Assembly (NCBI GenBank): GCA_013824615.1
Contig: PNOC01000013.1
Location: 1 to 64,000, forward strand
Length of the DNA stretch: 64,000 nucleotides
DNA from: Thermodesulfovibrio sp.
GTDB taxonomy: Bacteria; Nitrospirota; Thermodesulfovibrionia; Thermodesulfovibrionales; UBA6898
Direction of reading: 5' to 3'
Part shown: positions 49,060 to 59,014 of the stretch, piece after piece
Layout: every line of letters begins with the position of its first letter
How positions within the stretch are numbered: the first letter of the stretch is position 1
The notes under the pieces: generated by a model
The model's database searches: none
The model's input: only the letters and a program-made list of their open reading frames with translations
What the model was told of the DNA's origin: nothing
Translations under genes and position numbers: made by a program

Positions 49060-49797
49060 ATGTCCTATATCCTGGATGCACTGAAAAAATCCGAACAGGA
49101 ACGTCAGCGTGGAACTGTGCCCGACCTGTTGACGGTTCAGGAGGAGGTATTGCAGACTCCGGTCCAACGTTTCCGCTGGCAGTATGTTGCCGCAGCAGCT
49201 ATTGTGCTGGGGGCGGGAATTGCTGTCTGGCTGTTGCTGCCTTTAAAAAGCAGTGGACCTGCAGGTACTGCCGTAATACAGGAGCAACTGCCTGCTTCTG
49301 TGGTGCCTGTCGTGTCGCAGGAAAAAGTTATGCAGGCCCCTGTACCCGCGTTCCCGATGACTGAAAAAAGAGTTGAGGCTATGAGGGTTCCCGTTGCCGG
49401 CGCCGATAAAGGGAAGATGGACCCGGAAGTGCTGCCTGAGCTGCCCCCGGCCGGAAAAACGAAGACTGCTTCCGTGCCGGCGGAGACGGGAAAACCGGTT
49501 GCTGCAACACAGCCCCCTGCCCAGTCCCCATTGCAGCCGCTAATACTGCCGCCTGCTGATTCAGGCAGGATATACCGGCTTAAAGAACTGCCCGCGGCAT
49601 TACAGAAAATGCTGCCCTCATTTTCCCTGTCTGCCTTTATGTATTCGTCGAACCCTGCACTCAGAATGGTCAGGATAAACGAGCAGATGATGCGCGAGGG
49701 CCAGGAGTTGACAGCCGGGATTAAATTGATGGAGATAACGGCCGACGGCGTTATTCTGTCCAGCCACGGATACCGGTTTTTTATAGCGATGAAATGA
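49060..49797 (+). CDS. gspB: GspB-type general secretion protein
   Basis: 245 residues. SYILDALKKSEQERQRGTVP at the start is the GspB signature; one membrane segment (about 45-65); a Pro/Ala-rich periplasmic linker (75-165); and a GspB C-terminal domain IYRLKELPAALQKMLPSFSL, MVRINEQMMREGQEL and ITADGVILSSHGYRFF. Partner of GspA; together they place the secretin in the cell wall. No other type II secretion gene lies in the window. Confidence 0.92.
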   Translation: MSYILDALKKSEQERQRGTVPDLLTVQEEVLQTPVQRFRWQYVAAAAIVLGAGIAVWLLLPLKSSGPAGTAVIQEQLPASVVPVVSQEKVMQAPVPAFPMTEKRVEAMRVPVAGADKGKMDPEVLPELPPAGKTKTASVPAETGKPVAATQPPAQSPLQPLILPPADSGRIYRLKELPAALQKMLPSFSLSAFMYSSNPALRMVRINEQMMREGQELTAGIKLMEITADGVILSSHGYRFFIAMK

Positions 49798-49824
49798 CTG
49801 ATTGCTGGACGGAACGTTGTAATG

Positions 49825-49990
49825 CAGAAGACGGAAACACCGCAAAAGTCCTGCAATGCCAACATGATTTTATTATGATTCACGTAAACGCAGACTAAAC
49901 GTCTGCGGATTTTGCAAAGATGGCTGGCAGGCTCCAATAAAGGTCTGTAAGGTGTTGCAGGCAGGACTTTTTCGGCCTTCCCGTCTTCTG
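49825..49990 (+). ncRNA. Structured 166-nt element, copy B (candidate RNA or structured repeat)
   Basis: Closing stem CAGAAGACGG (49825-49834) with CCGTCTTCTG (49981-49990), perfect. Second stem AAAAGTCCT/GCAA (49844-49856) with TTGC/AGGACTTTT (49955-49971) around the same AGGC bulge as copy A. A hairpin CGCAGAC...GTCTGCG (49889-49906) replaces an unrelated hairpin in copy A. Compared with copy A, four pairs of the second stem and at least two of the first change on both sides. It ends 61 nt before the OsmC gene start and could be its 5' leader. Confidence 0.52.
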
Positions 49991-50050
49991 TAATTTAGTA
50001 TTTGTGCAACGGTTTAAGATTAAATCTGTAATATGAATACGGAGGACAGC

Positions 50051-50563
50051 ATGAGCAAAGAGAGAGATTTGAAGGACATTGTTGCACGGCGAATTGAATT
50101 TTTCAAGCGCAAGCCCGAGGCAGCCATCTATAAGCCGAAGGTCTCATCGAAGCATATAGAGCAGTTATACACAGAGACGAAGGTGAGGGAGCATGTTGTC
50201 CTGTCGGATTATGGCGAGGCGGCAGGGGGAACGAACAAGGCCCCCAACCCGATCGAACTGCTGCTTTCGGCTTTCGGCGCCTGTGTAGAGGCTGCTTTTT
50301 ATGAGTTTGCCGTGCACGAAGGCTACCAAATAGACTCCCTGTCGGTTGAGGTTGAGGGGACTCTGGATCTCAGAGGGCTTTTCATGATCGATGACATTGC
50401 CGCCGGGTTTCAGGATATCCGGTATGTTTTTCATATCAGCTCGCCGGAACCTGAGGATAAGATCAGGGCGCTTGCCGAAAAAGTCGTTGCCCACTGCCCG
50501 GTGGTCGACAGTCTGTCAAAACCGACCAAAATATCCGGGGAGATCGTAATTACTTCGAGGTAA
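50051..50563 (+). CDS. OsmC/Ohr-family protein
   Basis: 170 residues. SDYGEAAGGTNKAPNPIELL and SAFGACVEAAFYEFAV hold the first redox Cys of the OsmC fold, and VVAHCPVVDSLSKPTKI the second, so the peroxide-reactive Cys pair is present. Likely reduces organic peroxides or acts on disulfides. GGAGG (50041-50045) is 5 nt before ATG 50051; an ATG 18 nt upstream lacks a site. The structured element copy B lies directly upstream. Confidence 0.88.
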   Translation: MSKERDLKDIVARRIEFFKRKPEAAIYKPKVSSKHIEQLYTETKVREHVVLSDYGEAAGGTNKAPNPIELLLSAFGACVEAAFYEFAVHEGYQIDSLSVEVEGTLDLRGLFMIDDIAAGFQDIRYVFHISSPEPEDKIRALAEKVVAHCPVVDSLSKPTKISGEIVITSR

Positions 50564-50583
50564 GGCTGAGGCCGGAACCGGCT

Positions 50584-51204
50584 TTACTCGCCGGGGATAC
50601 CTACGGGCTGCTTTGTCCTGAAGGGATTCCGCTCCAGGATGAAGCGGCCCACTATTGTGCCCAGCAGAACCCCGGCCACAATATCTGACGGAAAGTGGGA
50701 GAGCCATATCAGGCGGTCCATGGCGGCCAGTATCGCAAAAAGATAGAATAATGCGCTGAACCGGGGATAGTCGCGGGAAAGCATATAGGCCAGGCAGAAT
50801 GCCAGTGTCGTATGCCCTGAAGGAAAAGAGTCGTAGTCAGAACTCATGGAGGGGCCGACAAATACAGCTTCAAAGGTCACGCGCGGCCTCGCACGGCCTA
50901 TGAGATGTTTCAGCGCCTGAACAGCAATGCCCGAGGCGATCATTCCTATAAAAACTATTTTGGCCATATTACTGATCCTCAGGCTGTATTTTTTTGTGCC
51001 CAGAAAAAGCAGCAGGGATATCGTGATGAGTGTTGTGCCGTGTGTGGAGATCTTGATCAGCTGATCGAATGGCTGATACCAGTCCTCGTACTGAAACGTG
51101 CGGTGCTCTTTAACCCAGGTAATGATCGTCACATCGTAGTAGAAGGCCGGGACGAGCAGGAGTATCAGGAAGACCAGACCTTTATTGTTTTTCAAAAAGT
51201 GCAT
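50584..51204 (-). CDS. PAP2-family membrane phosphatase
   Basis: 206 residues, about five membrane helices. All three motifs of the PAP2 phosphatase family are visible: KHLIGRARPR, the PSGHTT segment in DYDSFPSGHTTLA, and DRLIWLSHFPSD. Removes phosphate from lipids or undecaprenyl pyrophosphate at the membrane. Its start overlaps the stop of the upstream ArnT-like gene by 23 bp, so both may act on the same lipid, for example lipid A or undecaprenyl carriers. Confidence 0.9.
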   Translation of the reverse strand: MHFLKNNKGLVFLILLLVPAFYYDVTIITWVKEHRTFQYEDWYQPFDQLIKISTHGTTLITISLLLFLGTKKYSLRISNMAKIVFIGMIASGIAVQALKHLIGRARPRVTFEAVFVGPSMSSDYDSFPSGHTTLAFCLAYMLSRDYPRFSALFYLFAILAAMDRLIWLSHFPSDIVAGVLLGTIVGRFILERNPFRTKQPVGIPGE

Positions 51205-52825
51205 AAGCTGAATCCTTTTCTATTAGTGTCAGCCCCATCTTTTCAAGGCTGGCGGTTTCAGATGCCGTGGTGATAATCAGCGCCTGCCTGCCCGGCTGCA
51301 GCAGTCGCTCCAGTTCTGCCGGCTGGGTAGCGCTGGTTATTGTATGTCGGGAGTAATAAACAATGCTCGGCCGGTTGAGCCGGTAGACTATCAGGGCCCC
51401 CTCCGGGCCGAGATTGTCCTGTGCATAACGGCTGTATTTATGCAGGGAGCCCTGCATAAACTGGTTCGCCAGCGGCAGTGCCTTGAACGAGAGCAGCAAC
51501 AAAACGGACAGTGTCAGCACCGCCCCGAGTTCATGGTAGCTTTTTTTCCTGACAGCGCCTGCGAAGTTCAGGCCTGTCCCTGCAAAGAGGAGAAGCGCGA
51601 GGCCCGCGGTCCAGATCTGCAGGTCGGTCAGAAAATCGGCATGTAAGCCAACGCCGGCAGCCCTGAGACGGTCAAGGTATTTTGTTGCCAGAAGTGGCCC
51701 GGCCAGGACTCCGATGCCCAGCAGCAGTGAAAATACGGCGATGAGCAGATTGGTGTAGCGGCTCTGTTTTTCCGACTGCCGGACCATACCCGAAGCGATC
51801 AGAATGGCTGCAGCAGGGATTGAGGGCAGGATATAGTTCGGAAGCTTTGTGGTCGAGAGGGAGAAGAACATGACGATAACCGCAAACCAGAGCAGGGCAA
51901 ACAACACCGGCGAATGAGGAAACGCAGGTCCTCTGGTACCACGGACTTCTCTGAAACGGGTCAAGGCTCCGGCAATGCCTCCCGGCAGAAAAATGATCCA
52001 GGGCAATAGCCCGACGAGCAGGGTGAGGATATAGAAATACCACGGCCCCTTATGGCCGGATATGACCCCGGTATAGCGCCTGAAATGGTGCTTGATAAAA
52101 AACTGGTCAATGAATTCCCTGCCGTTAACGGAGAGCTCTGCAAGATACCAGGGGGCCGCAACCAGAAGAAAAAGAGCAATCCCCCCAGCGCTGCTTATTT
52201 TTTTAATCCCGCTCGTGCCCCCGGTTGCCAGGAGGTAGAGTCCCGCAATCCCGAAAGGGAAGAGGATGCCTATCAGTCCCTTGGTCAGAAAGGCAAGGGC
52301 AGAGAAGAGATAAAATCCATAGAGATAATATCGCCTGTTTTCGGCTTTTTCCGTTTCTTGTCCGAGGGACAGATAAAAGGAGAGCAGGGACAGAGTTATG
52401 AACAGGGTGAGCGTCATGTCCGTAACTGCCGCATGGGAATAGGTAACAAAATAGAGGGACAGCACCAGAGCAAGGACTGCGTAGAAGGCCTGTCTTTCGT
52501 CTGTCTGCCGCCGCATGAATAAAAAAAGACAGAGGCTCAGCAGTGTCCCGGTTGCTGCGGAAGGGAACCTGGCCCCCCATTCATTGATGCCGAAACTCTT
52601 GTAGGACAGGGCCATCATCCAGTAAAAGAGGATCGGTTTGTCATAACGGTTTACCCCGTTATAGGTTGGGGTCAGCCAGTCACCTGACTCAACCATCTCC
52701 CTGGTGGCCTGGGCAAAAACCGCCTCGTCAACGTCGAAGAGAGTCAGAGCCCCCAGCCTGAAAAAAGAGATTGTCAGAACAATAACGAGGAGTGCCGGGA
52801 GGTAATAGGATCTGCCAGGATGCAT
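51182..52825 (-). CDS. ArnT/PMT-family membrane glycosyltransferase
   Basis: 547 residues, about 11 membrane helices. The first periplasmic loop FDVDEAVFAQATREMVESGD followed by WLTPTYNGVNRYDKPILFYW has the catalytic acidic residues of ArnT/PMT_2 transferases, which use undecaprenyl-phosphate sugars to modify lipid A or proteins. The C-terminal soluble domain includes VYRLNRPSIVYYSRHTI. It overlaps the PAP2 gene at its 3' end. Lipid A modification, perhaps with aminoarabinose or another sugar, is the best guess. Confidence 0.87.
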   Translation of the reverse strand: MHPGRSYYLPALLVIVLTISFFRLGALTLFDVDEAVFAQATREMVESGDWLTPTYNGVNRYDKPILFYWMMALSYKSFGINEWGARFPSAATGTLLSLCLFLFMRRQTDERQAFYAVLALVLSLYFVTYSHAAVTDMTLTLFITLSLLSFYLSLGQETEKAENRRYYLYGFYLFSALAFLTKGLIGILFPFGIAGLYLLATGGTSGIKKISSAGGIALFLLVAAPWYLAELSVNGREFIDQFFIKHHFRRYTGVISGHKGPWYFYILTLLVGLLPWIIFLPGGIAGALTRFREVRGTRGPAFPHSPVLFALLWFAVIVMFFSLSTTKLPNYILPSIPAAAILIASGMVRQSEKQSRYTNLLIAVFSLLLGIGVLAGPLLATKYLDRLRAAGVGLHADFLTDLQIWTAGLALLLFAGTGLNFAGAVRKKSYHELGAVLTLSVLLLLSFKALPLANQFMQGSLHKYSRYAQDNLGPEGALIVYRLNRPSIVYYSRHTITSATQPAELERLLQPGRQALIITTASETASLEKMGLTLIEKDSAYALFEKQ

Positions 52826-52997
52826 GGGTTCGAATATGTCAGTCGGTTTTCTTCAGAAATTACCTTGTTTCGTCTGGTTTTTTACTATAACATAGAGTTA
52901 AGATTTATCTCGCGTTCAGGGTTTGACGCAGGGCCTTGCCGAGGGCCTGACTCGGGGCCTGACCGGACCGGGTGCGGCGGGGGAGAGGAATAGAACA

Positions 52998-53939
52998 ATG
53001 GATACCGAAAATCTGCATGTGGTGACCGGGGCCTTCGGTTTTTCAGGGAGATATATCGCCAGAAACCTGCTGGAGACAGGCTGTCGCGTGCGGGCACTGA
53101 CCGACTCCTATGAACGTGCCAATACCTTTGGCGGAAAAATAAAGGCGTATCCTTACAACTTTCAGCGGCCCGAAAAACTGGTTATGACTCTTCGCGGGGC
53201 CTCTGTGCTTTATAACAATTACTGGGTCAGATTCAATAACCGGGGCTCTTCCTACGCCCGGGCCATAGAAAACACCCGTGTTCTGTTTCATGCTGCGCAG
53301 AAGGCTGGAGTCAGAAAAATAGTCCAGATCAGTGTGGCCAACCCGTCTCTTCAGTCTCCCCTTGAATATTTCCGCGGTAAGGCGATGATGGAGCGTCTGC
53401 TGATTGAATCCGGGCTGTCATATTCGATACTGAGACCTGCAGTTATCTTTGGCGTGGAAGATGTTTTTATCAATAACCTTGCCTGGTGCCTGAGAAAGTT
53501 TCCCGTCTTCTGCCTGTTCGGCGACGGCAGTTATCAGCTTCAGCCGATCCATGTCAGTGACCTGGCCAGGCTTGCCGTGGAGCAGGGCGGCAATCCGGAG
53601 AACAGCGTTCTTGATGCTGTCGGGCCTGAAACATTCACCTATCGCGGTCTGATAGAGGAGATAGCCCGGGCCCTCGGGAAACAGCGGAAGATAGTTCCGG
53701 TCCCCACCTCCCTGGGATACACTCTGGGCCGCCTCATCGGATTTATGCAGGGAGATCTGCTGGTTACCCGTGATGAGATTGCGGGGCTTATGTCCAATCT
53801 TCATTGCAGCAAGGCAGACCCGGTTGGTTCGGTCAAGCTGTCCGAGTGGCTCAGGCTTCATGCGCTGACGCTTGGTGTGCGCTACAGCAACGAACTGGCC
53901 CGCAGGTCGAACCGGAGAACAGCCTACGAGAAGCTTTAG
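52998..53939 (+). CDS. NAD(P)-binding epimerase/reductase of the atypical SDR type
   Basis: 313 residues. VTGAFGFSGRYIARNLLETG is the Rossmann glycine-rich loop; SYSILRPAVIFGVEDVFINN and PIHVSDLARLAVEQG are typical of NDUFA9-like/atypical SDR proteins, where the classical YxxxK is replaced by YFRGK (about residues 124-128). ATG 52998 has GAGAGGA upstream and excludes a low-complexity Gly/Pro-rich extension. Divergent from the ArnT-like gene. Substrate unknown. Confidence 0.82.
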   Translation: MDTENLHVVTGAFGFSGRYIARNLLETGCRVRALTDSYERANTFGGKIKAYPYNFQRPEKLVMTLRGASVLYNNYWVRFNNRGSSYARAIENTRVLFHAAQKAGVRKIVQISVANPSLQSPLEYFRGKAMMERLLIESGLSYSILRPAVIFGVEDVFINNLAWCLRKFPVFCLFGDGSYQLQPIHVSDLARLAVEQGGNPENSVLDAVGPETFTYRGLIEEIARALGKQRKIVPVPTSLGYTLGRLIGFMQGDLLVTRDEIAGLMSNLHCSKADPVGSVKLSEWLRLHALTLGVRYSNELARRSNRRTAYEKL

Positions 53940-53943
53940 GTAA

Positions 53944-54004
53944 AAGCCCCTGTGAGTCAATTCGCCGGTCCTTCACCGGAAAGTCCCCGGGCTTAACACT
54001 TTTT
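53944..54004 (+). terminator. Possible terminator after the epimerase gene
   Basis: AAGCCC (53944-53949) pairs with GGGCTT (53989-53994), enclosing CCGGT/ACCGG, followed by AACACTTTTT. Loose structure, so only a candidate. Confidence 0.35.
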
Positions 54005-54068
54005 CTTAAATATACTATAATAGTCAGATCTATCCCCAAACCTTAATCTCTTGCGAAAGGACAGCACT

Positions 54069-55067
54069 ATGGAAAAAGTCTCGTACAAGGAACTCGGCCT
54101 CGTCAACACCAGGGAGATGTTTCAGAAGGCAATGCAGGGCAAATACGCGATCCCGGCGTATAACTTCAACAACATGGAGCAGCTGCAGGCGATCGTGATG
54201 GGCTGCGTTGAGTCCCGCTCCCCGTTTATACTTCAGGTTTCAAGCGGGGCCAGGAAGTACGCGAACCAGACACTTCTGCGTTTTCTGGCTATGGGCGCGG
54301 CTGGCATGATCGCTGATGCGAACAGCCCGGTAAAGTTTGCGCTGCACCTCGATCACGGGGACACGTTCGAACTCTGCAAATCCTGCATTGATTCGGGGTT
54401 CTCCTCGGTCATGATCGATGGGTCGCACCACTCGTACGAAGAAAATATCAAAGTGACGAAACAGGTGGTGGAATATGCCCATGCCCATGACGTGACGGTC
54501 GAGGGCGAACTGGGTGTTCTGGCCGGCATCGAAGATGAGGTCTCCGCAGAAAAATCTACCTATACCAAGCCTGAAGAGGTCGAGGATTTTGTCGCCAAGA
54601 CCGGCGTGGACTCACTCGCCATTTCGATCGGCACCTCTCACGGTGCCTGCAAGTTCAAACCGGAGCAGTGCACCCGTGATGAGCGCGGGGTGCTTGTGCC
54701 TCCGCCGCTGCGTTTTGATATCCTCGAGGAGATAGAAAAACGTATCCCGGGCTTTCCGATAGTCCTGCATGGGGCTTCATCAGTCGTTGCGAAGTACGTT
54801 GAGATGATCAACAGCAACGGCGGGAAGCTGAAGGACGCAGTCGGCATTCCTGAAGAGCAGCTGAGAAAGGCCGCCAGAAGCGCGGTCTGCAAGATCAATA
54901 TAGACAGTGACGGCAGACTCGCAATGACCGCCATGATCCGGAAGGTTTTTACCGATAGTCCCGCAGAGTTTGACCCGAGAAAATATCTCGGACCGGCGCG
55001 TGAGGAACTTACAAAGATGATCATTCATAAAAACCAGGAAGTGCTGGGATCAGCAGGTCAGGCCTGA
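54069..55067 (+). CDS. fba: Class II fructose-bisphosphate aldolase
   Basis: 332 residues. Zinc and substrate motifs of class II aldolases are present: PAYNFNNMEQLQAIV, HLDHGDTFELCKSCID, SVMIDGSHHSYEENI, VEGELGVLAGIEDE, GTSHGACKFKP, PIVLHGASSV and ICKINIDSDGRLAMTAMIRK-type end. Cleaves fructose-1,6-bisphosphate in glycolysis or forms it in gluconeogenesis. GAAAGGA lies 7 nt before ATG 54069; TATAAT at 54016-54021 is a likely -10 box. A clear intrinsic terminator follows. Confidence 0.94.
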   Translation: MEKVSYKELGLVNTREMFQKAMQGKYAIPAYNFNNMEQLQAIVMGCVESRSPFILQVSSGARKYANQTLLRFLAMGAAGMIADANSPVKFALHLDHGDTFELCKSCIDSGFSSVMIDGSHHSYEENIKVTKQVVEYAHAHDVTVEGELGVLAGIEDEVSAEKSTYTKPEEVEDFVAKTGVDSLAISIGTSHGACKFKPEQCTRDERGVLVPPPLRFDILEEIEKRIPGFPIVLHGASSVVAKYVEMINSNGGKLKDAVGIPEEQLRKAARSAVCKINIDSDGRLAMTAMIRKVFTDSPAEFDPRKYLGPAREELTKMIIHKNQEVLGSAGQA

Positions 55068-55101
55068 TGGACTGATTGCATTGAGATTGACTGAAATTGA
55101 A

Positions 55102-55124
55102 GGGGCCGAAAGGCCCCTTTTTTT
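55102..55124 (+). terminator. Intrinsic terminator after fba
   Basis: GGGGCC-GAAA-GGCCCC followed by seven T. It also overlaps the end of the convergent kinase gene, so it may serve that side less well. Confidence 0.9.
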
Positions 55125-57801
55125 ACGAATCGAGCAGTTCCCTGACTTTTCTGAGCAGGTCTGAAGGGGTGAGGGGTTTCAGGAGAAAGTGAATTCCTGG
55201 TTCCAGCAGGCCTTCCTTGCTGAGAATATCTTCGGCATAGCCGCTGGTAAAAAGCGTTTTAACCGCCGGGTTTATCATCCGTATCTCCTCGCAGGCTTCC
55301 TTGCCGTTTTTCTTCGGCATGATGCCGTCGAGGATAACCAGCTTCACAACATCCCTGTTCTCCCCATATTTTGAGACCGCATCTTCACCGTCGACAGCCT
55401 CGATAACGCTGTAGCCGTAATTGCGCAGGATAACACCCGAAAGTTTTCTGAGCGAGGGATCATCCTCTGCAAGGAGTATTGTTTCTGAGCCTCCCTTTAC
55501 CAGCGCTGCCTCTGTTTTGATCAGTTCTGCTCCGCCGGCACCCCGGTGCAGAGGCAGATATATTTTGAAGGTAGTCCCTTTCCCTGGCTCACTGTATACG
55601 TTGATATACCCGTCATGTTGTTTGACAATGCCGTATACCATTGAAAGACCAAGGCCGGTTCCCATTCCCTCTGCCTTGGTGGTAAAAAAAGGCTCGAATA
55701 TCCTCTCTTTTGTTTTTGCGTCCATGCCTTCCCCTGTATCTGAGACCGAAAGCAGGGCATAGCTGCCGGCATTTACATAGCCATGTGACTCGATATATTC
55801 TTCCTCCAGCCGTATGGTTTCCGTTCTTATCATAATATGTCCGCCCCGGGGCATGGCATCCCGTGCGTTGGTGACAAGGTTCATCATCAGCTGTTCTATC
55901 TGTCCGCTGTCCGCAAAGACGGTTAGTTTGCCGGCAGCGCAGGTGGTGGTAATTTCTATGTCTTCTCTGATCAGGCGCAGCAGGAACTTCTCAACCCTCC
56001 TGAGGATTTCATTCAGGTCGTTGGGCTTTCGATTGATCACCTGCTTTCTGCTGAAGGCCAGCAGGCTCTGAGTAAGGACTGTGGCTCTGTCGGAGGCCTG
56101 TAGTATATGGTCAAGATTCAGCCTGAGCGGATCGTCTTTCCCTAATTTCAGCAGAGTCAGATGGGCATAGCCGACTATGGCCGAGAGGATGTTGTTAAAG
56201 TCATGGGCCACTCCTCCTGCCAGCTGGCCTATGGCCTCAAGCTTCTGGGACTGGCGGAGTTGCTGCTCCAGCTTGTGTTTGTCCGTATGGTCCTCAACAA
56301 TGGCGATGCCGCCGATGATTTCTCCCCTGCTGTTGAACATCGGGGTGGTATGCATCGTACACCAGATCTGTATGGAGCTGGTTGTCGTCAGGTACTCCCC
56401 TTCGAAAAGCCCTTCTTTTCCGTTGATCGCCTCAAGCATTGCGGGCAGCACCCGCCGGTCTTTCAGCGTGTGCATATCAAGGCCCCTGAGCGTCTCGATC
56501 TCCGATCCGATAATTTCTGCGAAACGCGCGTTGAGATCGGTGATATGAAGGCTGTTGTCGAAATGGAAGATGCCGACCGGAGAGCTCTTGAAGAGCATCC
56601 GGTACCGTTCTTCGCTTTCACTCAGGGCGTCTTCAACACGCTTCCTTTCGGTGATGTCCTGCAGGGTTTCGATCGCAGCTATAAGTGTGCCCTTGCTGTC
56701 GAAAATCGGGGCTGCCTCAAAAATGATATATCGCTCCTTGCCGCCGAGACTGGCATACCAGCCCTCTGCCCTGATGCCCTGAGGGTTCAGGGTGGATTTT
56801 GAGAAGCTTTTGTATAGTTCCGGGAGGCGAGCTGTATCACTGTCGATGATGACATCAGCAACCGTGTGTCTCTTCTGACTGTAAAAAGGCTTCCACTGGT
56901 TATCGGTGCCGATCATCTCTGCTGCAGAGCAGCCGGTGAGTTCTTCGCAGGCTTTGTTCCAGAGCATTATCGTGTGGGTCCTGTCCAGAACAAAGGTGGC
57001 AGTAGCCGAACTGTCTATCAAATCCAGAGAAAATCTCTGATGGTCCCTCAGCGCATCCTCCGCCTGCTTGCGCTGGGTTATGTCTCGTATAACATGGATC
57101 AACCCTATAAGCGAACCGGTTTTGTCGAGACGCGGGAGCGCCTTTATTTCAACATGCTTTCCAAGATGCGGTTCGAACATTTCAGATACGATCGCCTTCC
57201 CCGTTTTTAGCACCGCACAGCTGGGACAGCCGGTTGGCGGACAGTCTGTGCCATGATACGACTGAAAGCATTTTTGTTTCGTCATATTCAGGACAGGGAT
57301 TCTCAACAGCTCCTCTGCAGCCCTGTTGGCGAGGATGATGTTGAAATCCTGGTCATGGATGGTTATGGCTTCGTTGATTGTGTTGAAGCATTCCTCCCAG
57401 TCTTCTTTAGATCTGCGAAGCAGTTCCTCCATCTTCCGGCGTTCCGTGATATCGAAAAAAGCAACGACGATCTTGTCGCCGGCAGGGGTAATCTGGATCT
57501 CCACATCCTTGACTGTACCATCCTTGCAGGTAAGCCTGCGCTCCTGATTTCCGAGCTTTTCCCCTTTGAGAACCCTTTGTACAATGTCAGGCCACGCGGC
57601 AGCAATTCTGTTTCTCTCTGCCGGGTCAGGGTAGGCCAGCGCCCACCAATGTTCAAGATCCGGTATATCTTCAGGACTGTACCCCAGTATTTCCCGGTGC
57701 TTGCCGTTAAAATACTCGATAGTGCCGTCCTGGTTGATTATGGTAAGGGCAACCGGCGCATCATCCAGCAGTCTCTTGAATTTTCCTTCGCTGTCAGTCA
57801 T
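55123..57801 (-). CDS. Large hybrid histidine kinase with four PAS domains
   Basis: 892 residues, soluble. Four PAS domains: 1-130, 130-250 (with [19 protein letters not shown]), 250-395 and 395-520. HisKA has [13 protein letters not shown] (H about 538), HATPase has [11 protein letters not shown] and [13 protein letters not shown], and the receiver has D825 ([14 protein letters not shown]) and the conserved Lys in FLLKPL. A cytosolic integrator of several signals. Its 3' end meets the fba terminator. The Cys cluster in PAS2 is shared with two other kinases here. Confidence 0.92.
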   Translation of the reverse strand: MTDSEGKFKRLLDDAPVALTIINQDGTIEYFNGKHREILGYSPEDIPDLEHWWALAYPDPAERNRIAAAWPDIVQRVLKGEKLGNQERRLTCKDGTVKDVEIQITPAGDKIVVAFFDITERRKMEELLRRSKEDWEECFNTINEAITIHDQDFNIILANRAAEELLRIPVLNMTKQKCFQSYHGTDCPPTGCPSCAVLKTGKAIVSEMFEPHLGKHVEIKALPRLDKTGSLIGLIHVIRDITQRKQAEDALRDHQRFSLDLIDSSATATFVLDRTHTIMLWNKACEELTGCSAAEMIGTDNQWKPFYSQKRHTVADVIIDSDTARLPELYKSFSKSTLNPQGIRAEGWYASLGGKERYIIFEAAPIFDSKGTLIAAIETLQDITERKRVEDALSESEERYRMLFKSSPVGIFHFDNSLHITDLNARFAEIIGSEIETLRGLDMHTLKDRRVLPAMLEAINGKEGLFEGEYLTTTSSIQIWCTMHTTPMFNSRGEIIGGIAIVEDHTDKHKLEQQLRQSQKLEAIGQLAGGVAHDFNNILSAIVGYAHLTLLKLGKDDPLRLNLDHILQASDRATVLTQSLLAFSRKQVINRKPNDLNEILRRVEKFLLRLIREDIEITTTCAAGKLTVFADSGQIEQLMMNLVTNARDAMPRGGHIMIRTETIRLEEEYIESHGYVNAGSYALLSVSDTGEGMDAKTKERIFEPFFTTKAEGMGTGLGLSMVYGIVKQHDGYINVYSEPGKGTTFKIYLPLHRGAGGAELIKTEAALVKGGSETILLAEDDPSLRKLSGVILRNYGYSVIEAVDGEDAVSKYGENRDVVKLVILDGIMPKKNGKEACEEIRMINPAVKTLFTSGYAEDILSKEGLLEPGIHFLLKPLTPSDLLRKVRELLDS

Positions 57802-57972
57802 GGTACCGGTCGGATGGATGATTGTTTTTCATAGTATGTTAGTAACTGTACTATATCCCTATGTTGCCCCTCATTTCAACAGATCTTTTGCTCATATCAT
57901 CCGGCATACAGCAGGCGTATAATATATTGACAGTGCCTTTATCGGGTGATAGTCTATAGGCTAGGGGGCATA

Positions 57973-59001
57973 ATGTTTTATAATGATAAGAATCTGTTGT
58001 CTTTTTTTTCGAAGAGTATTTTCCTGATCTGCCTGATTTCAGGATTGTTGTTATGTTCCCTGTCCTGCAATAAAGAGGAAAAGAGCGCCGGCCCGCCTGA
58101 AAAGATCACCATTGCGTATTCGACTGCATCTAATGCAATCCTCGTGTATATTGCCTTTGCGAAGGGCTACTTTGCGGACGAGGGTCTGGATGCAATACCT
58201 CAGTCCCACGCCTTTGGTAAACCTGCTCTCAATGCGGTCATTGCCGGAAAGGCAGACGTGGCGACTGTGGGCGATACCCCGATTGTGTTTGCCGTCATGA
58301 ACGGGGAAAAGATCACCACGCTTGCAGTAATCCAGACCTCGAACAAAAATGAAGCCATTGTGGCCAGGCGAGACCGGGGCATTACAAATCCCGCTGACCT
58401 TAAAGGAAAGAATATCGGGGTGCCGTTCGGAACTACTGCTGATTTTTTCGTTGATTCTTTCCTCCTTGCCAGTGGCATCGAGCGGAAGCAGGTGACGCTT
58501 GTCGATATGAAGCCTGCCGAAATGACTGACGCGCTTGACAGCGGAAAGGTTGATGCTGTCTCGACCTTTAACCCTACCCTGAAACAACTGGAAAAACGAC
58601 TGGGAACCCGCGGACTGGTTTTTTACGGTGAGACACTCTACACAGAGACCTTCTGTGTCGCAGCAGGGCAGGAGTATGTAAAGAAGAATCCCAAAGCGAT
58701 ACGAAAATTCCTGCGTGCGCTCATCAGGGCCGAGAAGTTTGTGAAAAAAAATGATGAAGAAGCGCGGCGCCTTGTGGCCGAATTTATCAATACGGACAAG
58801 CCCAATCTTGATGATACCTGGAATATCTTCAATTTCCTAGTAACGCTGGACCAGGCCCTGCTGGTGAATTTTGAGGAACAGACGCGCTGGATACTAAAAA
58901 ACACATTGGCATCCCGCAAGGACATGCCGAATTATCTCGATTATATCTATGCTGAGGGTCTTTATGCAGTCAAGCCGGCAGCAGTCCGGATAGTCCGGTA
59001 G
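57973..59001 (+). CDS. NMT1/SsuA-like solute-binding lipoprotein
   Basis: 342 residues. Signal with lipobox ending at C32 (LLLCSLSC-N), then an NMT1/SsuA-type fold: ITIAYSTASNAILVYIAFAK, GYFADEGLDAI, ADVATVGDTPIVFA, GKNIGVPFGTTADFFVDSFL, TETFCVAAGQEYVKKNPKAI. Such proteins bind sulfonates, nitrate, or pyrimidine precursors for ABC import. No permease or ATPase gene is near; instead a kinase-receiver operon follows 13 nt downstream, suggesting it acts as a sensor component. AGGGGG precedes ATG 57973. TTGACA at 57927-57932 is a possible -35 box. Confidence 0.85.
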   Translation: MFYNDKNLLSFFSKSIFLICLISGLLLCSLSCNKEEKSAGPPEKITIAYSTASNAILVYIAFAKGYFADEGLDAIPQSHAFGKPALNAVIAGKADVATVGDTPIVFAVMNGEKITTLAVIQTSNKNEAIVARRDRGITNPADLKGKNIGVPFGTTADFFVDSFLLASGIERKQVTLVDMKPAEMTDALDSGKVDAVSTFNPTLKQLEKRLGTRGLVFYGETLYTETFCVAAGQEYVKKNPKAIRKFLRALIRAEKFVKKNDEEARRLVAEFINTDKPNLDDTWNIFNFLVTLDQALLVNFEEQTRWILKNTLASRKDMPNYLDYIYAEGLYAVKPAAVRIVR

Positions 59002-59014
59002 AGAATTAATATCC

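Noticed and set aside
49137-49937. 266-residue minus-strand frame opposite gspB
   Set aside because: Shadow of gspB; the plus-strand frame has clear GspB motifs and operon context.
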